Source: Stomoxys calcitrans
Lineage: Eukaryota > Arthropoda > Insecta > Diptera > Muscidae
Reading direction: 5' to 3'
NCBI RefSeq assembly: GCF_963082655.1
Contig: NC_081555.1
Coordinates: 152,949,378 to 153,013,377 of the forward strand
Length of the DNA: 64,000 nucleotides
Below are positions 21,756-33,519 of the stretch, piece after piece; the first letter of the stretch is position 1; the number at the start of each line of letters is the position of its first letter. The notes below the pieces were generated by a model, which searched no databases, was not told the DNA's origin, and saw only the letters and a program-made list of their open reading frames with translations. Both the position numbers and the translations under genes were made by a program.

Positions 21756-22570
21756 ATGGAGCGTTGGCATGATAAGGTGGCAGTAGTTACGGGAGCCAGC
21801 TCGGGTATTGGTGCAGCCATTGCCTTAGAATTGGTACAACAAGGGCTACAGGTGATTGGCTTGGCTAGAAGACTTGACAAATTGGAAGCAATTCGAAATC
21901 AGCTGCCTGAGGAAAAACAAAGTCGTTTCACTCCTCTAACTTGCTACGTCTGTGATGCAGAATGTGTAAATGCCACATACAAGACAATCATAGAAAAATT
22001 TGGTGGCGTGGATGTTTTGATAAATTGTGCCGGTACCACAGCATGGGGCCAATTGCTCACCATGGAGGTCCAGGAACTGCAACAGATATTACAAACAAAT
22101 GTTATGGGCATTGTTCATTGCACCCAAAAGGCTTTTCAATCGATGAGAGAGCGCAATGTCGCAGGTCACGTTTTTGTGATCAACAGTGTGTTGGGTCATA
22201 AGGTTTTCCATAATAAACCATTGCCCGATTTGAATATGTATTGTCCTTCGAAATATGCTGTTACAGCCATGACGGAAATTCTAAGGCAGGAATTCAGAGG
22301 ATTGGATACCAAAATTAAAATTACAGTATGTTACAAAAAAAGATAACTCAACTTTGATAATTGATTTATTAAATAAATGTTCTTCTTGATCAGAGTATCA
22401 GTCCTGGTTTGGTGGCTACCGAAATGATACCCGAACAGTTGAAAACTGCAGTGGGTGACTGCATTCTGGAACCTAAAGATGTTGCAGCTGCCATAATGTA
22501 TGCCCTTTCAACACCGCCGCATGTGCAAGTCCATGAAATTATTTTAAAGCCGCTGGGTGAAGCTGTTTAA
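21756..22570 (+). CDS. NADP-type short-chain dehydrogenase/reductase (farnesol dehydrogenase-like), two exons
   Basis: Exons 21756-22325 and 22394-22570 join in phase 0 to give 248 aa, the normal length for a classical cytosolic SDR. Visible motifs: TGASSGIG (12-19) nucleotide-binding turn; LARR (R38, R39) favouring NADP(H); NCAG (90-93); catalytic N115, S144, Y162 and K166 (YCPSK); SPGLVATEM (193-201) closing the cofactor site. No signal peptide or membrane segment. The N-terminus MERWHDKVAVVTG matches the insect antennal-dehydrogenase/farnesol-dehydrogenase group, which oxidises terpenoid alcohols or retinoid-like substrates; the actual substrate cannot be read from sequence. A GTG two codons upstream was not chosen because ATG 21756 has the better context and the family starts MERW. 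All key residues are present, so it appears functional. It stands alone, with HINE elements 145 bp upstream and 209 bp downstream. Confidence 0.93.
22326..22393 (+). other. 68-bp intron of the SDR gene
   Basis: Donor GTATGT follows ...AAAATTACA; acceptor TTCTTCTTGATCAG precedes AGTATCAGTCCTGG. Phase 0. The join restores the SDR motif KITSISPGLVATEM, which is how the boundary was fixed. Stop codons within the intron frame confirm it is not coding. Confidence 0.92.
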
Positions 22571-22686
22571 AAAAGGGAAAAATTGTGTGGAATATTAACA
22601 ACCGATCATATTTTAGTGAAATCTAAAATTTCTTCCTCAGACTAAAACTTAAATGAAATTTTTAACAAAAATTTCTTACAAAATAT

Positions 22687-22692
22687 AATAAA
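22687..22692 (+). terminator. Poly(A) signal for the SDR gene
   Basis: AATAAA lies 117 bp after the TAA stop in AT-rich sequence, before the next repeat element at 22779. It is the clearest canonical signal in the 3' flank. Confidence 0.6.
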
Positions 22693-22778
22693 ATTTTCCC
22701 GAGATTCATAGGAAAAAATGTCTATAAATTTCTCTAAAGAAATTTTCTTTAAAAAAAAATTAAAAACCTTTAAGTTCA

Positions 22779-23003
22779 AACAAGAAAAAGCGTGCTAAGT
22801 TCGGGCGGGCCAAATCTTGGGTACCCACTGCATCCGCCTGAAATTTTGGAGGTAATATTTTTCTATGACTTCTAACAGCCATAACAAATATGGTCCAAAT
22901 TGGCCAATAAGTTGATGTAGCTCATATATATATTGATAAAGTCATTTCAAGAACTTGAGAAACGGGCCGAATCCCGGACGAACTTGGCATGCTTTTACTT
23001 GTT
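22779..23003. mobile_element. Short HINE-A derivative with 3' termini at both ends
   Basis: The left end reads AAACAAGAAAAAGCGTGCTA followed by AGTTCGGGCGGGCC; the right end reads GACGAACTTGGCATGCTTTT then ACTTGTT. These are the same family-A 3' end in inverted orientation, enclosing only about 150 bp of eroded repeat. The product is a 225-bp element with long imperfect inverted termini. Confidence 0.65.
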
Positions 23004-23007
23004 CTAT

Positions 23008-24068
23008 TTTTATACCCTTCACCATAGGATGGGGGTATACTTACTTCGTCATTCCGTTTGTTACTCCTCGAAAAATTCGTCTAAGACCCCATAAAGTATA
23101 TATATTTTTGATCGTCATGACATTTTAATTTGATCTAGCCATTTCCGTCCGTCAGTCCGTCCATCTGTTCATCTCTCGAAATTACTGTAACTTTCAAAGG
23201 AGTAAAGCTAGAAGTTTGAAATTTTGCACAAATACTTCTTATTAGTGTAGGTCGGTTGGGATTGTGAATCGGACATACCGGTCCATGTTTCCATGCTGCC
23301 ATTTAAACCGATATTGGATCTTGAACTTTTGAGCCACTAGAGGGCGCAGTTCTTATCCGGTTTGTGTAAAATTTAGCACGAGGTGTTTGGCAATGATTTC
23401 CAACTTATGTGGTAAGTATGGTTCGAATCGGTTCATAACCTCACATAGCTGCCATGTTATCCGATATTGAATCTTGACTTCTTGAGCCTCTGGAGGGCTC
23501 AATTCTTATCCGATTTAGCTGAAATTTTGCTTGACGTGTTTTTTTTTATTGGGTTGCCCAAGAAGTAATTGCGGAATTTTCATATAGTCGACGTTGACAA
23601 ATTTTTTCACAGCTTGTGACTCTGTAATTGCATTCTTTCTTCTGTCAGTTATCAGCTGTTACTTTTAGCATGCTTTAGAAAAAAAGTGTAAGAAAAGTAT
23701 ATTTGATTAAAGTTCATTCTAAGCTTCATTAAAAATGCATTTACTTTCTTTTAAAAAATCCGCAATTACTTTTTGGGCAACCCAATAATAAAAAACAATA
23801 CTTTCAATAACTGTGCCCAATATGGTTTAAATCGGATCATAACCTGCTATAATTGCCATATAAACCGATCTGGGATGTTGACTTCTTGAGCCGCTAGAGG
23901 TCGCAATTATGATGCGATTTGGCTGAAATTTTGTGCAACGGATTCGTCCATGGCTTCCAACATACGTGTAAATGGTCTGAACCGGTCTATAGCCTGATAT
24001 AGCTCCCATATAAACGAGCTCTCTATTTTACTTCTTGAGCCTCTAAAGGACGCAAATCTGAAGTTCTT
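23008..24068 (+). mobile_element. HINE-A element, 5' portion
   Basis: Start TTTTTATACCCTTCACCATA, the GGGGGTATACTTACTTCGTC block, (TA)n, core, short GTCY tract (23149-23175), then 153-bp units. A MITE-M is inserted at 23549-23785. The 3' hairpin is missing: near 24068 the sequence switches to a HINE-A of opposite orientation. Confidence 0.75.
23549..23785 (+). mobile_element. MITE-M copy 5
   Basis: TA at 23547-23548 and 23786-23787. TTGGGTTGCCCAAGAAGTAA at left, ACTTTTTGGGCAACCCAA at right. Splits a HINE-A unit. Confidence 0.92.
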
Positions 24069-26616
24069 ATATACCCTCCACCATGGATCGCATTTGTCGA
24101 GCTCTTGCCACGGTATCTCATTTTAAGCAAAGAAAGGATAAAAGAAAAGAATTGCTATGTTATTGGAACAATATCAAGTAATGGTTCATTTCGGACCATA
24201 ATTGAAGTACATATTGGAGATCATAGTAGCAGTCATTGTGTAAATTTTCAGCCAAATCTAGTAATAATTGCGCACGTTAGGGGCTGAAGAAGTCATATAG
24301 GGAGATCGGTTTATAGTGAAGCTGCATTAGGCTATAAGCCGATTCATGCCATTTTCAACAGGTATGTTAAAGGTCATAAGAGAAGCTATTGTACAAAATT
24401 TAAGCTAAATCGGATAATACTTGCGCCCTCTAGAGGATCAAGAAGTCGAAATCCCAGATCGGTTTATATGGGAGCTATATCAGGTTATAAACCGATTTAA
24501 ACCATACTTGACACAGCTGTTGAATATCATGACAAAACACGTCGTGCGAAATTTCATTCCAATCGGATAAGAATTGCGCCCTCTAGAGGATCAAGAAGTC
24601 GAAATCCCAGATCGGTTTATATGACAGCTATATCAGGTTATAAACCGATTTGCACCATACTTGGCACAGTTGTTGGATATAATAACAAAATACGTCGTGC
24701 AAAATTTCATTTCAATCGGATAAGGATTGCGCACTCTAGAGGCTCAAGAAGTCAAGACCCAAGATCGGTTTATATGGCAGCTATATCAGGTTATAGACCG
24801 ATTTGAACCATTCTTGGCATAGTTGTTGGATATCATGACAAAACACGTCGTGCAAAATTTCATTTCAATCAGACAAGAATTGCACACTCTAGAGGCTCAA
24901 GAAGTCAAGACCCAAGATCGGTTTATATGGCAGCTATATCAGGTTATGAACCGATTTGCACCATACTTGGCACAGTTGTTGGATATAATAACAAAATACG
25001 TCGTGCAAAATTTCATTCCAATCGGATAAGAGTTGCGCACTATAGAGGCTCAAAAATTCAAGACCCAAGATCGGTTTATATGACAGCTATATCAGGTTAT
25101 AGAACGATTTGCACCATTCTTAGCATAGTTGTTGGATATCATGACAAAACACGTCGTGCGAAATTTCATTCCAATCGGACAAGAATTGCACACTCTAGAG
25201 GCTCAAGAAGTCAAGACCCAAGATCGGTTTATATGACAGCTATATCAGGTTATAGAGCGATTTGAACCATTCTTGGCATAGTTGTTGGATATTATAACAA
25301 AACACGTCATGCAAAATTTCATTCCAATCGGATAAGAATTGCGCACTATAGAGGCTCAAAAATTCAAGACCCAAGATCGGTTTATATGACAGCTATATCA
25401 GGTTATAGAACGATTTGCACCATTCTTAATAGTTGTTGGATATCATGACAAAACACGTCGTGCGAAATTTCATTCCAATTGGACAAGAATTGCGCACTCT
25501 AGAGGCTCAAGAAGTCAAGACCCAAGATCGGTTTATATGACAGCTATATCAGGTTATAGAGCGATTTGAACCATTCTTGGCATAGTTGTTGGATATTATA
25601 ACAAAACACGTCGTGCAAAATTTCATTCCAATCGGACAAGAATTGTACACTCTAGAGGCTCAAGAAGTCAAGACCCAAGATCGGTTTATATGGCAGCTAT
25701 ATCAGGTTATGAACCGATTTGAACCATTATTGGCACTGTTGTTGGATATCATGGCAAAACACGTCGTGCGAAATTTCATTCCAATCGGATAAGAATTGCG
25801 CACTATAGAGGCTCAAGAAGTCAAGACCCAAGATCGGTTTATATGGGAGCTATATCAGGTTATGAACCGATTTGAACCATTCTTGGCATAATTGTTGGAT
25901 ATCATGACAAAACACGTCGTGCGAAATTTCATTCCAATCGGATAAGAATTGCGCACTATAGAGGCTCAAGAAGTCAAGACCCAAGATCGGTTTGTATGGG
26001 AGCTATATCAGGTTATAGACCGATTTGAACCATTCTTGGCATAGTTGTTGGATATCATGACAAAACACGTCGTGCGAAATTTCATTCCAATCGGATAAGA
26101 ATTGCGCACTATAGAGGCTCAAGAAGTCAAGACCCAAGCTCGGTTTATATGGGAGCTATATCAGGTTATGAACCGATTTGAACCATACTCAGCACAGTTG
26201 TTGGAAGTCATAATAAAACACATCATGCAAAATTTCAGCCAAATCGTATAAGAATCGTGCCCTCTAGCGGCTCAAGAAGTCAAGATCCCAGATCGGTTTA
26301 TATAGCAATCATATCAAAACGTGGACCGATATAGCCCATTTACAATCCCAACCGACCTACACTAATTGGAAGTATTTTTGCAAAATTTCAAGCGGCTAGC
26401 TTTACTCCTTCGAAAGTTAGCGTGCTTTTGACAGACAAAAGGACGGACGGACAGACGGACGGACGGACAGACGGACGGACATGGCTAGATCGACTTAAAA
26501 CGTCATGACGATCAGGAATATATATACATTATGGGGTCCTTGACCTATATTTCGAGGAGTTATAAACAGAATGACGAAATTAGTATACCTCCATCGTGTG
26601 GTGGAGTATATAAAAA
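24069..26616 (-). mobile_element. HINE-A element with 14-15 tandem 153-bp units
   Basis: Left: TATACCCTCCACCATGGATC, the 3' subterminal repeat on the minus strand. Right: GTCY tract (minus) at 26430-26481, then the 5' start near 26616. Between them, TGTTGG marks the units at 24671, 24824, 24977, 25130, 25283, 25434, 25587 and 25740, giving 153-bp spacing with a single 2-bp loss. Some features alternate every second unit (for example CTCAAAAATTCAAGACCC near 25047 and 25351), showing higher-order dimers. The hairpin tail is absent. No coding function. Confidence 0.85.
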
Positions 26617-26639
26617 TGTTCAGCCGTGATTATCCGTTA

Positions 26640-26845
26640 CTAAGGCTGGCGGTATTGATGAGGTACTGTACCATTAGGTATAGCAGCTATGTAAAAACGT
26701 ATTCACAAAGAGGTGTCGCACTGCTGCACGCCGTTTGGACTTCGCTATAAAAACGAGGCCCCTTATCATTGAACTTAAACTTCAATCGGACAGCATTCAA
26801 TGATATGTGAGAAGTTTTCATCTCTTCCTAAATGGAATGTTAATG
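26640..26845 (+). mobile_element. SINE 3' fragment
   Basis: Matches by eye the body of the SINE at 46716: ACAAAGAGGTGTCGCACTGC, GGCCCCTTATCATTGAACTT and GATATGTGAGAAGTTT. The tRNA-like head is missing. Confidence 0.65.
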
Positions 26846-28304
26846 AGAAACTTAGCAATTTGAATGAATTTGGTAAAATTTTCTTCTTAGCTCCTTTTGT
26901 GTTGCAGAGATAGATGTATGATCCTTGTAACATTATTTTAGTTGTATTTTTAAGGCCTCTATGAAACCCTTGAGCCCATACTGTACTCACTTTAATGTGC
27001 CTCCGTGGGCGATGGCGATGTCAAAAATGTTTACGGACAGCATAACCCGCAACAGCAAACTGACATTTTGGTCAGTGTGGTCAACTGCGAATGAGTGTTG
27101 CAAACTATTTTATTTGCAATTTTTGCTGCTTTGCATGCATGTGCTTGGGGAAGAGGCCTTTTTGGAGGTGACAAGGGAATTTATGGGTCACGTGTTTAGC
27201 TTGTTCATAAGAGAATTTGGCAGACTTAAAAAAAATCACATCGTACAGGGTAAGATATTTTTTAGAAATTGTGGGGGGCATTTAACGGATGTTACTGCAT
27301 GCCTTATGTGAAAGCTATTTTGTCCATTACGGCTTTATGGCATCCCTTACTTATAAATGCTCCCTTTAAATAATTCTAACATTAAAATGATTTAAATTCC
27401 CGCCTTAAATTGAAACAGAGTTCTCGATTTAATTACTGAGTATGAAACGCACAAAAGAAGAATACAACAAAACGGGAATAGTCACAGCAAGAACATGTTG
27501 TAGTTTGCTCAACCACAATGAACAATTTCTGTGCTTCGAAGGATTATCGGAATCAGGACAAAACGAAAGGATATCAAGGATTTAATCTGTAAAATGTGTG
27601 GCGTTAGAAACAAAGCTACTGGTACTTGTACTACTGTTACTGGCATTGCTTTGCTCTCGAATACGAAAAAGTGTGAAAAAGAAACCACCTCTCATTTTCC
27701 ATCTTCTCTACACCTCAACTACAGCAAGTGTTCAAGCAACAAATTTGAATATTTGTTCAACACACATGTTTCTCGACATACACATGCTGTCACTACATGT
27801 ATGGTGAACAGTCATAAACCAAAGGGTATTGTGTGGCGAAAACTTTTGCGTTTAAACACCAAATACCGATTTTCTAAGTTATTCGCTTTCTCTCTCCCCC
27901 CTTTGAAAGAACACAACTCAGTGCAATGCTAGGACCCCAAGTGGGGATGTAAATTTGTATTCCACACAAAGGTACATTGTGTATATTTTCGTTCATCACT
28001 TTCTTTTTGTGCCATGAGAAGTGGGTGCGTGAGTGTATGGTTCTTTAGAGTCCCCGTATGGCAATACAAATAGCCTTAAAACATTCTTCCGGATATTTGG
28101 CTTAACATTTCCAAAAGCAACAGGACTGCCAGCATATGTAGTATGTGAGTGGAGTGTTTGGAGGTAGTATTGCAAAACTTCTGACCAGATTTTAATGTGA
28201 AATACAAAGTTCGTTTCGAATACATGCCGATGAGTAGTAAATTGAAGGTTATGCTGATGGCGGGACTGGGTGATACACCCGATAACTGTAGTGGAATGGA
28301 CCAA
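26846..28304. other. Unique region, no supported gene
   Basis: ORFs up to 133 codons occur (for example 26961-27311 and 27531-27932, +) but show no motif, signal peptide or splice pattern that I recognise. Confidence 0.45.
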
Positions 28305-28742
28305 GTCGGACTTTATTTGGATATAGCTGCCTTATAGATCAATCTGCTGAATTTGGGCCTTAGGTCCATAAAATGAGCATTTATTTTCCAATGTCACTGA
28401 AATTTAGAACTGTGAGTTGTTCTAAGACTCCAGTCCAGATCTGACCATAAATGAATATGCCATATAGATCAGATCTTTCTGCAGATTCAGGTTCTTAGGC
28501 CCATAAATTCCGCATTTATTACCGATTTGGCTGCAATTTAAAACAGTGATTCGGAATGAGATGTAGATGGTCTAAATCGGACCCTATTTAGATATAACTG
28601 CTATATAGATCTATCTGCCGATGTGGGGTCTGAAGCATATAAAAGCTGCATTTATTGCTCGATTTCTTTGAAATTTGGATCTGTTACTTGTAAGAAGCTT
28701 CTTGGAACCTGAACCTATATACAGATATAATTCTTCTATTCT
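28305..28742 (+). repeat. Decayed HINE-B repeat units
   Basis: Three eroded units with GGATATAGCTGCCTTATAGA and CATTTATTACCGATTTGGCT variants, ending at the start of the next HINE. Confidence 0.6.
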
Positions 28743-28744
28743 AC

Positions 28745-29985
28745 AACAAGTAAAAAGGCGCTAAGTTCGGCCGGGCCGAACTTTGGATACCCACCACCTC
28801 GGGTATATATGTAAACAACCTTTCACAAAAATCCGGTGAAAATTACATACCTAATGTCCCATAGCAGTTTTATCGAAATATGTTCCAATTTGGACCATAT
28901 ACTAATAAGTACAGTAGCTATTGGGTTGCCCAAAAAGTAATTGCGGATTTTTTAAAAGAAAGTAAATGCATAATTAGTAAAACTTAGAATGAACTTTAAT
29001 CAAATATACTTTTTTTACACTTTTTTCTAAAGCAAGTTAAAAGTAACAGCTGATAACTAACAGAAGAAAGAATGCAATTACAGAGTCACAAGCTGTGAAA
29101 AAAATTTGTCAACGCCGACTATATGAAAAATCCGCAATTACTTTTTGGGCAACCCAATATATTTAAAAATAAACCGATCTGAACCATATACGACACAGAT
29201 GTCGAAATGCATAACATAAGTCACTGCGTCAAATTTTAGTGAAAGCGGATTATAAATGCTCCTTTTATGGGGCCAAGATTTTAATTCGGGATGTTGGTCT
29301 ACATGACAGCTATATCCAAATCTGGACCGATTTGAGCCAAGTTGCAGAGAAATGTCGAAGAGCCTAACACAATTCACTGTCCCAAATTTCGGCGAAACCG
29401 GACCGGACCGGATAAATGCGACTTTTAAGGGGCCGAAAACCTTAAATCGAGAGATCGGTCTATATGACTGCTATATTCAAATCTGAACCGATCTGGGCCA
29501 AATTAAAGAAGGGCGTCGAAGAGCCTAATTAAACTCACTGTCTCAAGAGACATCGGACAATAAATGCGGCTTTTATGGCCCCAAAACATAAAACCGAGAG
29601 ATCAGCCTATATGACAGCTATATTGAAATCTGTACCGTTTTGTGCCATATTTCCCAGGAATGTCGAGGGGCTTAGCCTAACACACTATCCCAAATTTCAG
29701 CGACATCGGATAATAAATGCGCCTTTTTATGGGCAAAAAACCTTAAATCTAGAAATCTGTCTATATTGATAGAAAGAATCTGTGCAAAGTTTCAGCTCAA
29801 TATCTTCATTTTTAAAGACTTTAGCGTGATTTCAACAGATAGACGGACGGACATGTCTAGATCGTCTTAGATTTTTACGCTAATCAAGAATATATACATT
29901 ATGGGTTGGAAATGGATATTTCGATGTGTTGCAAACAGAATGACAAAATAAATATACCCCCATCCTTCGGTGGTAGGTATAAAAA
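28745..29985 (-). mobile_element. HINE-B element, both ends present
   Basis: Left: ACAAGTAAAAAGGCGCTAAG, then AAGTTCGGCCGGGCCGAACT (perfect dyad) and ATACCCACCACC. Right: a reduced GTCY tract (29840-29852), core, (TA)n and CCATCCTTCGGTGGTAGGTA near 29960-29980. ATACCCACCACC at the 3' side and its inverse at the 5' side form the subterminal inverted repeat. MITE-M copy 6 is inserted. Its 5' end abuts Helitron-H. Confidence 0.8.
28921..29157 (-). mobile_element. MITE-M copy 6
   Basis: TA at 28919-28920 and 29158-29159. Both termini complete. Inserted in HINE-B. Confidence 0.92.
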
Positions 29986-30504
29986 TTAAATTTTTGCGCT
30001 TTGTTTGTTTGTTTCTTACTTTGTTTGTCTGATCCGTATAGACTCAAAGCTGGCTGAACTGATTTTTATCAAATTTTCACAGATGGTAGAGTTTGATCCC
30101 CCGGTGAAAATAGGGTACTATATTTTTTGATATCCGAAGGGGGGGGCGGACCCTCCCCCATACCCCAATTTTCAAAAACGCCAGATCTCGGAGATCCGTG
30201 CACCAATTTAAGCGAAATTTTGTACGCCACATTATGGTACCCCAAAAACACGAAATTGGTAAGCAATTTTGGGGTCAAGTAACCTGGGGGGACGCCCCAT
30301 CCCAAAACCCACACGAATGGACATGTGGTGATTGGGACAATATGGGTATCAAATGAAAGGTATTTAAGAGTAGGGTACGAATTTGGTGTTTGGCGCCTCC
30401 CCACCCCACAAAACCCCTCAATAGGACATATATACCGATTGAGACAATATGGGTATCAAACGAAAGATATTTGGAATTTGTTACAAGAATTTAGTCCACA
30501 CCAA
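29986..30504 (+). mobile_element. Helitron-H, 5' segment
   Basis: TTTGTTTGTTTGTTTCTTAC region, GGTGAAAATAGGGTACTATA, and the first repeat units with ATGGGTATCAAATGAAAGGT. Interrupted at about 30505 by LINE-R. Confidence 0.7.
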
Positions 30505-31085
30505 GGAGTATAAGAAGGAGATTAAAGCCCTCTCTGAGGATGGCACAAGCCGCATCGTTTGGGTACCGGGGCATAACGGAGTAGGGGGGAATGAAAGTGC
30601 GGACGATTTGGCACAGAAGGCCAGAAGAATGCCGTCAATAAGCTTGGTTAACCCGAAGCCTTTCGGGTCGACGCAGTCCAATTTAAGCGCTTGGGCGACA
30701 AACGCACTGTAACATGTAACACTGTGGAATAGCGAAACAGTCGTTAGGACGGCGAAAATGTTATGGGGTGATCTGGATCATGAGAAGACGAGGCTATTAC
30801 TGAAAGGAATTAAGAAGGTGGTCAGTATAGCTTTTGGTGCCATCACGGGACACATAAGACTACGAGCTCTCTTATGCAAAATCGGTGCGGCAAGTGAAAG
30901 CATGTGTAGGGTATTTTGGGGAAGATGATGAGACGTTGGTGCATTTCCTAAAAATTAAAATTTTCTTCTTCGAGGTTACTTTGTAGTTGTTAGAGCACAC
31001 AAAAAGCCGATTACTGGCTTAAGTGTATGTCTATAATGGCATGGAGCAGATTAATATTTGCACCCTCTTTTCAACCTAACCTAAC
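30505..31085 (+). mobile_element. LINE-R, 3' copy with CCTAA tail
   Basis: Begins within the RNase H region (YKKEIKALSEDG), contains VWVPGHNGVGGNESADDLA, then frameshifted C-terminal sequence and a 3' UTR shared with the copy at 17979 (ATTACTGGCTTAAGTGTATG). It ends TTCAACCTAACCTAA at 31085. No clear target duplication was found. Confidence 0.75.
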
Positions 31086-31562
31086 GTATCCTACCGCAAC
31101 CAAAAAACAAAACATGGTTTCTATTGTTTTAGTCTGGTACCTCGGGGGCGGCCCAAAACCCGCCAAATGGATATATAGACCAATCACGACAATTCAGCGT
31201 CATAGGCGGACAAATGCTATGGGTTGCCCAAAAAGTAATTGCGGATTTTTTAAAAGAAAGTAAATGCATTTTTAATAAAACTTAGAATGAACTTTAATCA
31301 AATATACTTTTTTTACACTTTTTTCTCCAAAGCAAGCTAAAAGTAATAGCTGATAACTGACAGAAGAAAGAATGCAATTACAGAGTCACAAGCTGTGAAA
31401 AAATTTGTCAACGCCGACTATATGAAAAATCCGCAATTACTTTTTGGGCAACCCAACACAATGGCACGAATTCTATATTCAAATTCAGGGCAAAGTATCC
31501 GCACCGTTAAAAGATATTAGAGAGTTAAAGAAGACGCAGCGGAGCGGGCCCGGTTCGGCTAG
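31086..31562 (+). mobile_element. Helitron-H, 3' segment with CTAG-T end
   Basis: Resumes with GGTACCTCGGGGGCGGCCCA and GACCAATCACGACAATTC, carries MITE-M copy 7, and ends GCGGGCCCGGTTCGGCTAG at 31562 with T next. The junction with the 5' segment overlaps in consensus order, so the two halves may not be one simple element. Confidence 0.7.
31220..31456 (-). mobile_element. MITE-M copy 7
   Basis: TA at left (31218-31219); CA at right where TA is expected (31457-31458), a likely point mutation in the target duplication. Inserted in Helitron-H. Confidence 0.9.
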
Positions 31563-31639
31563 TACGGATATAAAGGTTTATTTTTAAAGAACTATAAGAA
31601 AGTTAAAAAAACCCATAAAAATTCAGAAAATGCATGAAA

Positions 31640-32290
31640 CCTATATTTGACCCGATAGTACGGTCTATATTATTTAATGTTTGAAGATTATTTCATGCAA
31701 ATGTTGACTATGACTGCGCCTTAAATGTTTCATCCGCTTAGTCCAATTTTGGCATACTCTTCGCAACATTTAGGCCGGTATTTCACATATTTTGTCTTCC
31801 AAGGCGTCAATTGAAGAGTCCTTGTCTGTAAAGACTTGAGCGATTTAATGCCTATAGACTATACAAGTCTAAATTGGCACAAAAACTTCTGATCTGACTT
31901 TCAACATCGGTGCAAAGTATGATCAGAATCCGTCAATAAGCTGAAGTAACCTTCCTATTCTCAGTCTAATGTACCTGAAATGTCTGGCATGGTCTTCAAC
32001 AACTGTGCCAAATATGATCCAAATCGGTCTATATACAGATATATCCCCCATATAAACCAATCCCCGGTTTGGAATTTTTGAGTTCCTAAAGGACGTAATT
32101 TTCACCTGAATTGATTTAAATTTGACACTAAGACTTTAGCTACGACTCTGTGTAAAGTAAGATCTGAATCAGATTATATACCGACATAGGATCCTTTAAA
32201 TACCAGTACAGCGATATTACTTCTTGAGGCCATAGAAACTGCAACCAATTCCTGATTAAGTGGTGGTTAAGTAAGGGTCGGCCCGGCTTT
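31640..32290 (+). repeat. Strongly decayed HINE-like element
   Basis: Keeps CAACTGTGCCAAATATGATC and CCCCCATATAAACCAATCCC, plus a broken terminal hairpin (GGGTCGGCCCGGCTTTTTT) near 32275. Older than the other copies. Confidence 0.5.
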
Positions 32291-33446
32291 TTTAAAGTTC
32301 TTACTTTTTAAGCTTGATTTCGTGTGATTATTTTTATGTTATTTTTGTTTTGCTGATTTTTCCTTTACACATGATTTTCTATTATAAATAATAGTAAATA
32401 ATTTTCTATTTGCAGTTTGCAAAAGCAGTCCCATTGAATGCATTCAAACTTTTCCCTAATGTTTACCACTTAAAATTTAATCTGCTATTGAAAATCTAAC
32501 AGCAAATTCTCTAAATTTCAATTATTCGCAGACATTATGCCATATTATTTGTTTTTGTCTTGTGTTTGCGTTTATGTTATGTGTATTGAAGGCCCATATT
32601 TGCTTTGCCATGAAAAACACTCATTATGGTATTCCCTTCTCTAATTATGTAAATTGCCTATAATTATATGGCTACAGGCAATATGTTGCTTTGTTGATTA
32701 AATTTTAAATCACCGACTGTTATTATTTGCAAGTTTTTGTTATGGTTGAGGTTTTTTTTTTAACAGCGCTAATACACTCTTCTAACCGACCACTTTGTTT
32801 AAATAACATTTAATTGTGCATTTCGTGGATAAAAATGTGAATAATGCCAAGTGTATGTGACTGCTTGTGTGTGTGTGTGTGTGTGTGATTCCAGGCAAGA
32901 ATGTCCGTCCCTAACGATAGTTTACTGAGTGCATAATCACTCCCACATAAATGCACGCACACACACGCACACATGCATATACCCACACTTACCAATTTGT
33001 CGTTGCTGCCGACCACGAAGTATATGCAAACAGCCGAACCACAATGACCGCCATTAGAATCAATGAATTCATATGAAAATGCATTTAACACAAAAACTCT
33101 TATAACCATACTTGCTCATACAAACACACCCATACACATATGCACAGGCATACATTTTAATGAAAAACATAATGAAGTCACAGACGGCTGTTGAAAAACT
33201 GTGCTGCTGCATTAGCTATTCATTACTGTGAATGTTGCAGGGAGGTCATAACATAACATTGCAAACCGAGAGAAGGAAAAACTTCAACTTATGGCAAATT
33301 TAAAATGTGAATATTTAATTATGACGTTATGGAAATCAATGGGGAAAAGTTTACATTTTTCATTTGCAAATGGCTTTGGTTTTGGTTTGCTATCATCAAT
33401 CATTAAATCTTCATGTTATTTTTCTTGAAAATTTAAATGTTATAAA
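32291..33446. other. Unique AT-rich spacer with GT microsatellite
   Basis: (GT)n at about 32864-32887; a minus-strand ORF through it is a repeat artefact. No gene recognised. Confidence 0.5.
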
Positions 33447-33516
33447 GTTGAAAAGAAGGTGCGTTTATTAATCCGCCTCATACCATTATGGACATACTAT
33501 TAAGCCATATCAAGCG
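33447..33516 (-). mobile_element. LINE-R 3' UTR fragment
   Basis: Matches the 3' UTR of the copy at 17979 (TTATTAATCCGCCTCATACC, CATTATGGACATACT). Same orientation as that copy; the CCTAA tail is lost. Confidence 0.6.
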
Positions 33517-33519
33517 GAT

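Noticed and set aside
22326..22346. Reading through the exon 1 end (VCYKKR and stop) as a 196-aa protein
   Set aside because: The GTATGT donor and the SISPGLVATEM continuation after the 68-bp intron restore the conserved SDR C-terminal half.
24927..25265. 112-codon ORF with repeated GSRSQDPRSVYM peptide
   Set aside because: It is the 153-bp (51-codon) HINE-A unit read in frame; other units carry stops in the same frame and family copies are not conserved as protein.
24069..26616. CRISPR-like array
   Set aside because: Units are 153 bp with no constant-repeat/variable-spacer alternation, and the context is eukaryotic transposon sequence.
26961..27311. 116-aa ORF in unique sequence
   Set aside because: Starts in SINE-adjacent sequence and shows no recognisable domain or splice structure.
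32810..33109. 99-aa minus-strand ORF
   Set aside because: It passes through CA/GT microsatellites giving His-Thr and Cys-Val runs; no other coding evidence.
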